The notes below the pieces were generated by a model that was not told the DNA's origin, did no database searches, and worked only from the letters and a program-made list of their open reading frames with translations. Shown one piece after another: positions 8,069-17,027 of a stretch of 64,000 nucleotides of DNA. The stretch covers positions 10,807 to 74,806 of the forward strand of contig CAJTSR010000007.1 in assembly GCA_910579035.1 (NCBI GenBank), given 5' to 3'. The stretch is from an uncultured Muribaculaceae bacterium. Lineage in GTDB: Bacteria; Bacteroidota; Bacteroidia; Bacteroidales; Muribaculaceae. Numbering within the stretch: the stretch's first letter is position 1; each line of letters begins with the position of its first letter. Both the position numbers and the translations under genes were made by a program.

Positions 8069-9093
8069 TTTTTTCCTGCTTTTTCCTTGAGGTATGCCTC
8101 GACGGTTTCGGCGATTCCTCGTTCGAGGGGGAAGCGCACGGTAAAGCCGAAGTCGCGCTCAGCGTCGGTCACCGAGCAGTTCCAGTTGCGCTGGCGCATG
8201 ATTTTGAACTTGTCGCGGTTGAGTGTCGACGGCTTGAGCCGGACAGCGGCCACTTTCTCGGCCACCACAGATGCCACGTATGCCGCCCACAGAGGCAGCT
8301 TGACGGGTATCACCCATTTCTTGCCGAGGGCGTTGGCCACGATGCGCCGGAATTCGGCCTGCGTGTATGCCCTCGGCTCGCTGATTATGTATTTTTTGTG
8401 CAGGGTGGCGGGTGCGGCTATGGCGTCGAACATCGCTCCCGCGAGGTCGTCGACATAGATAAAGGTGAGCAGCTGCTTGCGGAAGCCTACCGCGAAATCG
8501 AAGCGGCTGTCGATACTCTTTATCATCATCAGATAGTCGCGCTCGTGCGGGCCGTACACGCCCGTAGGGCGGAATATGGTCCACGGAATGTCGGGGTGCG
8601 ATTCCAGATATGTTTCGGCCTTTATTTTGGAGAGTCCGTAGCGGGTATTCGGTCTTGCGGGCGTCGATGCGTCGATGGGGGCGTAATCGCGGTCGCCGGG
8701 ATTGCCGAGAGCGCTCAGCGAACTCATAAAGAGCAGCCGGCGCGGCATCATCCCCTTGCTGGCAAGCGCCTCGCAGAAAGTGCGCAGATAGCCGAAGTTT
8801 ATTCTGTTGAAATCGGCGAAGTTTGCGCATTTGGTGGCGCCGAGGTTGTATATCACGTAGTCCCACGCGCCACTTTGCGGCGCTGCTTCCTGAAGCTGGG
8901 TTGCCAGAGCGTCGGGGGCGTCGTAGTCGAGTACGGCAAAATTAAGGCGTTCGTCGGAGAGGTAGCGGCGCGATGTCGATTGGCGCACGGCCACCGTGAC
9001 ATCATATCCGCGCCGCAGTCCCTCGGAGGCGACAAAGCCCCCGATAAAGCCTCCGGCACCCACTACCAGTAAAGTCGGTTTGCTTGCTTCCAT
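8065..9093 (-). CDS. NAD(P)-dependent epimerase/dehydratase (extended SDR)
   Basis: A 342-residue extended short-chain dehydrogenase. The Rossmann motif GAGGFIGGFV is near residues 12-22 and the active-site YxxxK is in NTRYGLSKIKAE; a substrate-binding loop (IFRPTGVYGPHERD) follows. Related enzymes act on nucleotide sugars, sterols or dihydroflavonol-type substrates; the one here cannot be read from sequence. The gene heads the operon with the small membrane protein and O-methyltransferase. Its predicted -7 box lies only 4 nt before the ATG, hinting at a leaderless transcript. Confidence 0.85.
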   Translation of the reverse strand: MEASKPTLLVVGAGGFIGGFVASEGLRRGYDVTVAVRQSTSRRYLSDERLNFAVLDYDAPDALATQLQEAAPQSGAWDYVIYNLGATKCANFADFNRINFGYLRTFCEALASKGMMPRRLLFMSSLSALGNPGDRDYAPIDASTPARPNTRYGLSKIKAETYLESHPDIPWTIFRPTGVYGPHERDYLMMIKSIDSRFDFAVGFRKQLLTFIYVDDLAGAMFDAIAAPATLHKKYIISEPRAYTQAEFRRIVANALGKKWVIPVKLPLWAAYVASVVAEKVAAVRLKPSTLNRDKFKIMRQRNWNCSVTDAERDFGFTVRFPLERGIAETVEAYLKEKAGKK

Positions 9094-9097
9094 AAGG

Positions 9098-9105
9098 CAA
9101 AAGTA
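9098..9105 (-). promoter_or_regulatory. -7 promoter box abutting the epimerase start
   Basis: On the minus strand TACTTTTG, with the ATG at 9093 only 4 nt after the box. Transcription from it would begin at or within a few bases of the start codon. Confidence 0.55.
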
Positions 9106-9152
9106 CTAAAAAAAGAATCCTCTGCAAAATCGCGACAGCTTTGTAAATAAGC

Positions 9153-9178
9153 GGGGCGGCCCCTTGTGGAGCCGCCCC
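9153..9178 (-). terminator. Hairpin terminator after secDF
   Basis: A perfect 8-bp GC stem (GGGGCGGC at 9153-9160 with GCCGCCCC at 9171-9178) and 10-nt loop lie 30 bp past the secDF stop. Only a weak U-rich tail (CTTATTTA) follows on the minus strand, so termination may be partial. Confidence 0.6.
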
Positions 9179-9207
9179 GGCGTATGATGAATCGAAAGGG
9201 AGTCGGT

Positions 9208-12087
9208 TTACTTCTTGGCTACTGCCTTGCGACGGTTGTCGGCGAGGTAGGCAACAGGGCAGGCCACGTAGATAGTGGCGAGTGTGCCTATGATAACGCC
9301 GAAGAGCATCGCGAAGGTGAAGCTGCGGATAGCGTCGCCACCGAGAATGAAGATACACAGGAGCACCAGCAGGGTGGAGCACGATGTCATGATGGTACGG
9401 CTCAGGGTGGTGTTGATAGAGGTGTTGATGGTGGTGAAGAAGTCCTGCTTGGGATAGAGGGCTGTGTTTTCACGCACACGGTCGAATACCACCACGGTGT
9501 CGTTGATCTGATAACCGATGACTGTCAATATCGCCGCTATGAATGTCTGGTCGACTTCCATTGCGAAGGGCAGCACGCCGTAGAACAGCGAGTAGAAGCC
9601 CACGATTGTAAATGCGGTGAAAGCTACTGCGGCGAGAGCGCCGAGCGAGAACGCGATGTTGCGGAAGCGGATAAGAATGTAGAGGAACATGGCCAGCAGC
9701 GAGATTGTCACGGCGAGATATGCCTTGTTCTTCATGTCGTTTGCGATGGACGGGCCCACGAGCTGCGAGCTGACGATGCCCTGACTTGCGTCGGTGGTCG
9801 AGAATTCGGCTGCCGTTATGCCGTCGCGGAGGTAGGGCTTGAGGCTCTCAAAGAGCTTGCCGGTGATTTCGCGCTCTACTTCGGGAGCTTCGTCGGTGAT
9901 TTTGTAGTTGGTCGACACGCGTACCTGGTTGGAGCTTTCGATGGTGATTACCGAGGTGGAGGCTCCGGGGAACTGTGCCGAAATCACGCTCTGGAGTTCG
10001 CCGGTGTCAACGGGACGTTCAAACTTCACAACGTAGTTGCGGCCGCCGGAGAAGTCGATGCCACGGTTAAGGCCGCGGGCGAAGAGCGATATCACGATGA
10101 TTACAGCCAATGCACCAACGATGGCGAAGCTTATCTTGCGCTGTCCAAGGAAGTTGATTTTGGCGTTTACAAACATCTTGCGGGAGAGGCTTGTGGCGAA
10201 GGTAAGGTTGTTGAATGCCTTGCTGCGCGAGAACCACAGGAAGAACAGACGGCTCAGGTATACTGCTGTGAAGAACGAGCAGATAAGGCCGATGATGAGC
10301 GTGGTGGCAAAGCCCTTGATAGGACCTGTGCCGACTACGAGCAGGATTATGCCTGTGATAATCGAAGTGAGGTTGGAGTCGAAGATGGCGGAGAAGGCGT
10401 TGCTGTAGCCGTCGGCAAGGGCGTTGCGCACGTTCTTGCCTGCGCGGAGCTCTTCCTTGGTGCGCTCGAAGATAAGCACGTTGGCGTCAACGGCCATGCC
10501 GAGCGACAGCACGATACCGGCGATACCGCTCATAGTGAGCACTGCCTGGAAAGAAGCAAGGATACCGATGGTGAAGAAGAGATTGCATACGAGGCAGATA
10601 TTGGCAATGAGGCCGGGAATCATGCCGTAGAACGCAATCATGAAAATCATAAGCAGCACGAGAGCTACCACGAAGGAGATGAAACCTGCTTCGATGGCCT
10701 GCTTGCCGAGCGACGGACCTACAACCATGTCGCTGATGATGTGCACCTTGGCGTCCATACGGCCGCTCTTGAGCACGTTGGCTAAGTCTCGGGCTTCGTC
10801 GAGGTCGAAGTCGCCGGTAATCGACGATTGTCCGCCTTCGATTTTGTCGTTTACGTTAGGAGCGGAATATACTTTGTCGTCGAGCACTATTGCCACCTGC
10901 TTGCCTACGTTCTGGCCGGTGATGCGGGCCCAGTTGCGGGCGCCTTCGGCGTTCATGCGCATGGATACCTCGTTGCCGCGCAGGGGGTCGAAGTTGCTGT
11001 ATGCGTCGCTTACGGCCTTGCCGTCGAGGGCTGCCTTGCCGCCGGTGGCGCGGAGGGCGTAGAGAGCGGTTCCGAAGTTGTGCGCCTGTCCGTTCTCGTC
11101 GGTGCGCACGGTGGGTTTGACAGCCCAGCGCAGACGAAGGTCGGAGGGAAGTATGTTCTTTGCCACGGGCGATGCGAGCACGGCGTCGATTGCGGCCATG
11201 GTCTTGGCATCGGGTGCGTAGCCCACGGTGGCGCCGTAGCCTGCGCCCTGGCCGATGAGTGCCATCAGGGACGCTGCGTTCACGGTGGTGTCGGCGGCGA
11301 GGGCGTTTGCGAGGGCGTTGATGGAGTTGGCGATTTCCTCTACGCGGTATGTTTCATAAAATTCGAGGTTTGCCGAGCGCTGGAGAAGGTCGCGAACGCG
11401 TTCGTGGTCTTTCACGCCGGGAAGCTCGAGGAGGATCTGTCCGTCCTTGCCTTTGAGCACCTGAATGTTGGGCGAAACAACGCCGAACTGGTCGATACGG
11501 TTGCGGAGCACGTTGGTAGCGGAGTTGTCCACGCGGTCTTTCACCTGCTCTTTAAGAGTGGTGCGTACAGCGTCGTCGCTCATACCCGAGTTGACAATGC
11601 CTTGGAAAACCACTGAGAAGTCGGCCAGAGGCTTGGCTTCGCGGTAGAGGTCTACGAACGAGCTTACGAAGTCGTCGGTCTGATGGCTTGTCACCATCTT
11701 GTTGGCGCCGGCGAGGGCGGCTTCGAATACCGAGTCGGTGTCGCCGCTCTTCATCGAGCGCATCATGTCGGGCATGTCGACCTGCAGAATGACGTTCATA
11801 CCGCCCTTGAGGTCAAGGCCGAGGCCTACGCCCCATTTGCGTACTTCGTTGAGAGTGTAAGAGCCTAAGTACACTTTTTTGTCGGCGAGCGAGTCCATGT
11901 AGTGCTTATAGGCCTGATTGTAGGCTGCGTCGTCGTTGTCGCCTGATTCCTCGATGGCGTATGCTGCTGCCTGGCTTTCGTACTTATTGGAGATGAATGT
12001 GAACGAAAGATAGAACAGACATACTAACACCAAGAAAACAGCAATGACACCGGCAACGATGCTTCCTAAATTTCCTTTGCTTTGCAT
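9208..12087 (-). CDS. secDF: Protein translocase SecD-SecF fusion
   Basis: A 959-residue fused SecDF that uses the proton gradient to pull secreted proteins out of the SecYEG channel. The SecD half has an N-terminal membrane anchor (residues 10-30), the DLKGGMNV segment and a large periplasmic region, followed by six membrane segments (QAIEAGFISF onward, GMAVDANVLIFERTKEEL). The SecF half begins near KISFAIVGALAVIIV, with GIDFSGGRNYVVKFE and VIGYQINDTVVVFDRVREN. The fusion is normal for Bacteroidetes. A promoter lies about 55 bp upstream and a hairpin follows the gene. Confidence 0.97.
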   Translation of the reverse strand: MQSKGNLGSIVAGVIAVFLVLVCLFYLSFTFISNKYESQAAAYAIEESGDNDDAAYNQAYKHYMDSLADKKVYLGSYTLNEVRKWGVGLGLDLKGGMNVILQVDMPDMMRSMKSGDTDSVFEAALAGANKMVTSHQTDDFVSSFVDLYREAKPLADFSVVFQGIVNSGMSDDAVRTTLKEQVKDRVDNSATNVLRNRIDQFGVVSPNIQVLKGKDGQILLELPGVKDHERVRDLLQRSANLEFYETYRVEEIANSINALANALAADTTVNAASLMALIGQGAGYGATVGYAPDAKTMAAIDAVLASPVAKNILPSDLRLRWAVKPTVRTDENGQAHNFGTALYALRATGGKAALDGKAVSDAYSNFDPLRGNEVSMRMNAEGARNWARITGQNVGKQVAIVLDDKVYSAPNVNDKIEGGQSSITGDFDLDEARDLANVLKSGRMDAKVHIISDMVVGPSLGKQAIEAGFISFVVALVLLMIFMIAFYGMIPGLIANICLVCNLFFTIGILASFQAVLTMSGIAGIVLSLGMAVDANVLIFERTKEELRAGKNVRNALADGYSNAFSAIFDSNLTSIITGIILLVVGTGPIKGFATTLIIGLICSFFTAVYLSRLFFLWFSRSKAFNNLTFATSLSRKMFVNAKINFLGQRKISFAIVGALAVIIVISLFARGLNRGIDFSGGRNYVVKFERPVDTGELQSVISAQFPGASTSVITIESSNQVRVSTNYKITDEAPEVEREITGKLFESLKPYLRDGITAAEFSTTDASQGIVSSQLVGPSIANDMKNKAYLAVTISLLAMFLYILIRFRNIAFSLGALAAVAFTAFTIVGFYSLFYGVLPFAMEVDQTFIAAILTVIGYQINDTVVVFDRVRENTALYPKQDFFTTINTSINTTLSRTIMTSCSTLLVLLCIFILGGDAIRSFTFAMLFGVIIGTLATIYVACPVAYLADNRRKAVAKK

Positions 12088-12141
12088 GAAAAAATTATGG
12101 TTTATAAATTAATTAATTTTTCAAGAGTTGTTTTCGGCTCG

Positions 12142-12149
12142 CAAATGTA
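12142..12149 (-). promoter_or_regulatory. -7 promoter box of secDF
   Basis: TACATTTG on the minus strand, 54 bp before the secDF ATG. It matches TAnnTTTG exactly. Confidence 0.6.
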
Positions 12150-12231
12150 CAAAATATTTGCGGCATAATCGCTATCAGATGCCTTATAACTTGTGGCAAA
12201 AGGGCAACGGATACGAAAGAAATGCCGTGAT

Positions 12232-12561
12232 TTACTTGCGTGGCGCTGTTTTTCTACGCGGATTGGCTGGAAACCACCCTTTGCGGACGCGTTCCTGCTG
12301 TTCGAAAACCTCCTTTATGGTCCAGAACGACGAGAATGCCACCACGCCCGCGAGCGTGGAGCCGATTGTGTTGTCGATAAGCATGGAAACCACGCACATG
12401 GCGATGCCTAAGACAAGGAACCACCACCAGCACCGAACACCGAAGTAGTATTCGCACTTGATTACCACCGGGTGGAAAAGGCCTATTATGAGAAAGGTGG
12501 CGAGGCCTACCGCGAGGCCTTCGAGATGCCAGTCGGCGAGGAAGTTGCTTATGTTTGTCAT
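12232..12561 (-). CDS. DUF4491 family membrane protein
   Basis: A 109-residue small inner-membrane protein with about three hydrophobic segments. LAVGLATFLIIGLFHPVVIKCEYYFG, CWWWFLVLGIAM and FSSFWTIKEVFEQQERVRKGWFP are characteristic of the uncharacterised DUF4491 family of Bacteroidetes and Firmicutes. I place the start at 12561 (MTNISNF) because the 23 extra upstream residues are unlike the family and would begin inside the promoter region. The C-terminal end is basic (PRRKTAPRK). Confidence 0.8.
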   Translation of the reverse strand: MTNISNFLADWHLEGLAVGLATFLIIGLFHPVVIKCEYYFGVRCWWWFLVLGIAMCVVSMLIDNTIGSTLAGVVAFSSFWTIKEVFEQQERVRKGWFPANPRRKTAPRK

Positions 12562-12609
12562 GGTTTTAACGGAATGTCTTATGGCGCTGTCTGTGGCGCA
12601 GTGCTGCCG

Positions 12610-12617
12610 CAAAATTA
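12610..12617 (-). promoter_or_regulatory. -7 promoter box of the DUF4491 gene
   Basis: TAATTTTG on the minus strand, 48 bp upstream of the start at 12561; this supports the shorter start. Confidence 0.55.
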
Positions 12618-12738
12618 CGTATTTGGCCATTCGCGGCCAAAAACGCGGGATATTTCGCCCTGAGTGATTAATCTATTTTAACATAACTGCATCGAGTTGG
12701 AAACATTTGTTAACGCTACGTCATTTTGGCCTGCCAAA

Positions 12739-12772
12739 TTGTTAATACTGAAAGTTAAAGGTTGTACCTTTG
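12739..12772 (+). promoter_or_regulatory. Promoter of the acyl-CoA synthetase gene
   Basis: TACCTTTG at 12765-12772 with a TTG at 12739-12741 as possible -33 element; 28 bp before the ATG at 12801. Confidence 0.6.
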
Positions 12773-12800
12773 CATCGAAAAACCGAAGAAAATAAGATAG

Positions 12801-14612
12801 ATGCCTAATATACTTACCCATCTTATAAAACAACAGGTGGCTCATTATGGCCGTGAGCGCGAAGCTTTCAGCCGTATAGATATAGATAACCGCAGGCTTT
12901 TGCCCACCACGTGGGGCGAGTTTGCCGACAGTGTGGAGGCGGCGGCCTGCGCGCTGGAGATTCTTGGCATATGCCCTCAGGACAAGGTGGCGGTATTCTC
13001 GCCCAACTGTCCCGAGATAGTGGTGGCCGATTTTGCCTGCTACCGCAATCGCGCCGTGCCGGTGTCTATTTATTCCACATCAAGCCCCGAGCAGGTGCGC
13101 TACATAATAAAAGATGCGGGAGCGAAGGCAATCTTTGTAGGCGGTGCAGACCACTACGCCGCAGTGCGTTCGATCGCGGCTGAGTGTCCCGGACTCGAGC
13201 ATGTGATAATTATAGAAGAGAGTGTCTGCAAGGATTCGGACGATACCCGCTCGATGTCCTTTGCCGACCTTGTGGCTCTTGGCGCTTCCGCTTCGGCCGA
13301 ATGCCGCGCCGAAGTGGAGCTGCGTGCCTCGCAGGCCGTTCCCGACGATATTGCCACATTGATTTACACATCGGGCACCACCGGCGAGCCCAAAGGGGCG
13401 ATACTGCCCCACAGTTGCTTCGATGCCGCCGTGGACATGCACAAGCGCCGCCTCGACACCATTTCGGACGAGGACACCTCGGTGTGCTTCCTCCCCCTGA
13501 GCCACATATTCGAGAAGGCGTGGACTTACTTCTGCCTCTCAATGGGTATGAAGGTGGCGATAAACCATAACCCGAAAGAAATTCAGAAAGCCGTCAAGAT
13601 AGCCCGTCCTACCTGTATGTGCAGCGTGCCCCGGTTCTGGGAGAAAGTGTACACGGCCATTCAGGACAAGATCAGCGATATGAAGGGTGCGCGCAAGATT
13701 ATGATTGAGCGCGCTCTTGCCGTGGGCGCCAGGCGCAATATGGACTATGCCCGCAAGGGGCTTCGCGCGCCGTGGCTGCTCGAGCAGCGCTACCGCTTCT
13801 ATGACCGTATGGTGTTTTCCAAACTGCGTGCAGCCATAGGCATCGACAATGGCAATATATTCCCGACTGCCGGCGCGCCGCTTTCGTCGACGATAGTGGA
13901 ATTTCTCCACGCCTGCGGCATCAACATAGTGATAGGCTACGGCCTTTCGGAAACCACTGCCACGGTTACCTGCTATCCGGCAGTGGGCTACGAGTTCGGC
14001 ACCGTGGGTACCACCCTCGATGGCGTGTCGGTGAAGATCGGCCCGGAAAACGAGATACTTGTAAAGGGTCCGACAGTGATGCGCGGCTACTACGGGCGTC
14101 CTGAGGAAGACGCGAAGGCGTTCACCGCCGACGGCTGGTTCCGCACGGGCGATGCAGGCTATTTCGATGCCGACGGCTCGCTGGTTCTTACCGAGCGCCT
14201 TAAAGACCTCTTCAAGACCTCCAACGGCAAGTATATCGCTCCGCAGGCTATCGAAAGCCGTCTTGGCGAGGATCGCTATATAGAGCAGGTGGCTGTGATA
14301 GGCGACCAGCGCAAGTACGTCACCGCCATTATAATACCGGCATTCGAGGCGCTGAAGGAGTATGCCCGTCGCAAGCACATCCAGTTCAACTCGCTCGACG
14401 AGCTTGTGCAGAACAACGAGATTCGCCGTTTCATTGCCGAGCGCATAGAGCGTCTGCAGAAAGGATTTGCCGGATTCGAGAAAATAAAGCGTTTCACGCT
14501 TCTTCCCCGCGAGTTCTCCATCGAGAACGGCGAACTTACCAATACATTGAAAATACGCCGCCCGGTGATAAACTCGGCATATGCCGACGAAATCGAGGCG
14601 ATGTACTGCTGA
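12801..14612 (+). CDS. Long-chain fatty acid-CoA ligase (AMP-forming)
   Basis: A 603-residue ANL-superfamily enzyme that activates fatty acids with ATP and CoA. The P-loop TLIYTSGTTGEPKGA lies near residues 185-200, the adenylate motif YGLSETTATVT near 380, and the hinge GWFRTGDAGYFDADGSLVLTERLKDLFKTSNGKYIAP near 445-480; the catalytic C-terminal lysine is in NTLKIRRPVI. No membrane segment is obvious. The close spacing to hflX (13 bp) suggests co-transcription. Chain-length preference is not visible. Confidence 0.93.
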   Translation: MPNILTHLIKQQVAHYGREREAFSRIDIDNRRLLPTTWGEFADSVEAAACALEILGICPQDKVAVFSPNCPEIVVADFACYRNRAVPVSIYSTSSPEQVRYIIKDAGAKAIFVGGADHYAAVRSIAAECPGLEHVIIIEESVCKDSDDTRSMSFADLVALGASASAECRAEVELRASQAVPDDIATLIYTSGTTGEPKGAILPHSCFDAAVDMHKRRLDTISDEDTSVCFLPLSHIFEKAWTYFCLSMGMKVAINHNPKEIQKAVKIARPTCMCSVPRFWEKVYTAIQDKISDMKGARKIMIERALAVGARRNMDYARKGLRAPWLLEQRYRFYDRMVFSKLRAAIGIDNGNIFPTAGAPLSSTIVEFLHACGINIVIGYGLSETTATVTCYPAVGYEFGTVGTTLDGVSVKIGPENEILVKGPTVMRGYYGRPEEDAKAFTADGWFRTGDAGYFDADGSLVLTERLKDLFKTSNGKYIAPQAIESRLGEDRYIEQVAVIGDQRKYVTAIIIPAFEALKEYARRKHIQFNSLDELVQNNEIRRFIAERIERLQKGFAGFEKIKRFTLLPREFSIENGELTNTLKIRRPVINSAYADEIEAMYC

Positions 14613-14625
14613 TAACCACAATATT

Positions 14626-15849
14626 ATGAAACAGTTTGCTACCGTCGACAAAGGCGCCACTCCGGAGAGGGCGATACTCATAGGCCTTGTGACGCCAACG
14701 CAGGACGAGGCTCGTTCTGCCGAATATCTCGCAGAGCTTGCGTTCCTTGCCGACACGGCCGGTGCAGAGGCTGTGAAGACGTTTACCCAGCGGCTCGACT
14801 ATCCGAATCCCCGCACTTTCGTGGGCAAGGGCAAGCTGGAAGAAATACGGCAGTACATAGAGGAAGACGGCGACATATCGATGGCGATTTTCGACGACGA
14901 CCTCTCCACCAAGCAGGTGCTGAACATCGAGCGAGAGCTGGGTGTGAAGATTCTCGACCGCACAAACCTCATTCTCGACATCTTCGCCAAGCGCGCGCAG
15001 ACTGCGAGCGCCAAGACGCAGGTCGAGCTTGCCCAGTACCAGTATCTCTTGCCGAGGCTTACGCGCATGTGGACGCACCTCGAACGCCAGCGTGGCGGTA
15101 TAGGTATGCGCGGTCCCGGCGAAACACAGATAGAAACCGACCGCCGAATTATCCTCAACCGCATATCGCTGCTCAAAGAGGAACTGCGCGCTATCGACCG
15201 TCAGAAGGCCGTGCAGCGCAAGAATCGCGGCAAGCTTACCCGTGTGGCGCTGGTCGGTTATACCAACGTCGGCAAATCGACGCTTATGAATCTGCTGAGC
15301 AAGAGCGACGTCTTTGCCGAGAACAAGCTTTTTGCAACTCTCGACACCACCGTGCGCAAGGTGGTAATCGACAATCTGCCTTTCCTGCTTACCGATACCG
15401 TGGGATTTATCCGCAAACTCCCCACCCATCTTGTCGACTCGTTCAAGTCGACGCTCGACGAGGTGCGCGAAGCCGACATACTGGTGCACGTAGTGGATAT
15501 ATCGCACCCTAACTTTGAGGAGCAGATAGAGGTGGTGGACCGTACACTGCGCGAGGTATGCAACGGTACCGACAAGCCCATGCTGCTTGTGTTCAACAAA
15601 ATCGACGCATACACCTGCACGCCCAAGGACGAAGACGACCTCACTCCGCGCGAACGGTGCAACACCACACTCGAGGAGCTGAAAGAATCGTGGATGGCGA
15701 AGATGAACGATAACTGTGTGTTTGTGTCGGCCCGCAAGGGAGTCAATATCGACGAGCTAAAGGCGCGCCTTTACACTATGGCCCGCGAGATACATTTGGC
15801 TCGTTTCCCCTACAACGACCTGCTTTACCAGACTTACGACCCGGAGTAA
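14626..15849 (+). CDS. hflX: GTPase HflX
   Basis: A 407-residue ribosome-associated GTPase that splits stalled or heat-damaged ribosomes. The N-terminal HflX domain has the glycine-rich linker and coiled coil (TRMWTHLERQRGGIGMRGPGETQIETDRR), followed by the G domain: G1 GYTNVGKST, G3 DTVGF, G4 NKID and G5-like VSARKG. I use the ATG at 14626 (MKQFAT) instead of the in-frame codon at 14581, which lies inside the synthetase gene. The gene ends only 5 bp from the convergent serine hydrolase gene. Confidence 0.95.
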   Translation: MKQFATVDKGATPERAILIGLVTPTQDEARSAEYLAELAFLADTAGAEAVKTFTQRLDYPNPRTFVGKGKLEEIRQYIEEDGDISMAIFDDDLSTKQVLNIERELGVKILDRTNLILDIFAKRAQTASAKTQVELAQYQYLLPRLTRMWTHLERQRGGIGMRGPGETQIETDRRIILNRISLLKEELRAIDRQKAVQRKNRGKLTRVALVGYTNVGKSTLMNLLSKSDVFAENKLFATLDTTVRKVVIDNLPFLLTDTVGFIRKLPTHLVDSFKSTLDEVREADILVHVVDISHPNFEEQIEVVDRTLREVCNGTDKPMLLVFNKIDAYTCTPKDEDDLTPRERCNTTLEELKESWMAKMNDNCVFVSARKGVNIDELKARLYTMAREIHLARFPYNDLLYQTYDPE

Positions 15850-15854
15850 AATCC

Positions 15855-17024
15855 TTATAGCCAGCGGGCGGCGGTGAAGATGCTGTCGAATTTTTCGACG
15901 AGTTCTTCGCGGTTCCAGTCGTCGCGGTTGGCGAATATGAGGTAGAATAATTTCTTTTCGGGAAATTCTCCCTCGAAGATGTAGAATGCCCCGTTGTCGC
16001 CGGTATGGTATATCTTTTCGGGGCGGTCTGGCCGGTTCTCGATGTAGAGGCCGTAGCCATAGCCGGTATGTGGCTCCGGGGTGCTGATATAAGGTGTTAT
16101 GGCCGATTGCAATGTGCTGTCGGCTATTATTTTGCCTCCGAACAGAGCCTTTTGCCACAGGGCGAAGTCGCGCGCGGTGGTATATATGCCGCCGTCGGCC
16201 TTGGTGCCGAAGAAATTGGCTTCGCCATAATCGTATTCCTCCCATTTGCCGTTGTCGGCATTCTGCCTGTAGGCGTGCGCCATATTTTTGATATGGCGCT
16301 CAGGCTCGAAGTATACCGTGTGTTCCATTCCGGCAGGTCGGAATATATTCTCTGTCATCCATTCGTCGAACTTTGTGCCTGTCACGTGTTCTACGATGTA
16401 GTATACAAGCTGATATGTCGGATTCTGATAGTCGTAGCCGGTTCCGGGAGCGAAGTTGATGGAATCGAGCTTTTCGTAGAAGCGTATCGACTCTTCTTCC
16501 GGGCAGTAAAGCCTGAAATCGCGCGACGAACCGAAAATCGAAGCATTGTCCTTGAGGTATTCCACCCATTGCTCGTGGTTGCGTGGTCGCAGGTCGGGCA
16601 GACCCGATGTGTGCGACAGCAGGTGTGCCAGCGTTATATCCTTGAAAAACGGTGCTTTGAAGTCGGGGAAGTAGTCGCTCACCTTGTCGGAGAGGGACAG
16701 CTGTCCGTCTTGCGCGAGTTTGAGCAGCGCCACGGCGGAAAACTGCTTCGACACAGAGCATATGTTGAACGCCGTGGTGTCGGAAATGACAAAAGCCGAG
16801 TCGAGCCGTGCCATTCCCTGCGCCTTGGTGTACACTGTGCTGCCGTCGCGCACCACCATCACAAATGCTCCCGGGGCATTGTGGCCGGGAAAGCAGGCTT
16901 CTACGAGCGAATCGAGAGCGTCTTTCACCGATGTGTCGGCAGTATGTTTATTAGCGGGTGTGCAGGCTTGCGCGAGTATTATCGCGGCAAAGGCCGAAGC
17001 TATTATCGAGGACGGTAGTTTCAT
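15855..17024 (-). CDS. Serine hydrolase of the beta-lactamase / D-Ala-D-Ala carboxypeptidase type (copy 2)
   Basis: A 389-residue lipoprotein (lipobox LAQAC, Cys21) of the class C beta-lactamase-related family (PF00144). The catalytic SxxK tetrad is Ser90-Val-Ser-Lys93 in NICSVSKQFSA, and a tyrosine motif occurs as YDYQN. LLSHTSGLPDLRPRN is the usual family signature. It is about 45 percent similar by eye to the adjacent gene at 17028-18209, in the same order of motifs, so the two are tandem duplicates. Substrate could be peptidoglycan peptides, esters or D-amino-acid amides. Last gene of an eight-gene operon. Confidence 0.88.
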   Translation of the reverse strand: MKLPSSIIASAFAAIILAQACTPANKHTADTSVKDALDSLVEACFPGHNAPGAFVMVVRDGSTVYTKAQGMARLDSAFVISDTTAFNICSVSKQFSAVALLKLAQDGQLSLSDKVSDYFPDFKAPFFKDITLAHLLSHTSGLPDLRPRNHEQWVEYLKDNASIFGSSRDFRLYCPEEESIRFYEKLDSINFAPGTGYDYQNPTYQLVYYIVEHVTGTKFDEWMTENIFRPAGMEHTVYFEPERHIKNMAHAYRQNADNGKWEEYDYGEANFFGTKADGGIYTTARDFALWQKALFGGKIIADSTLQSAITPYISTPEPHTGYGYGLYIENRPDRPEKIYHTGDNGAFYIFEGEFPEKKLFYLIFANRDDWNREELVEKFDSIFTAARWL

Positions 17025-17027
17025 TGG

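Noticed and set aside
9166..10785. Long plus-strand open frame (539 codons) opposite secDF
   Set aside because: It is a shadow of the secDF gene; composition (Glu/His/Gly/Ala-rich, no domain) is that of an antisense frame in a GC-rich gene.
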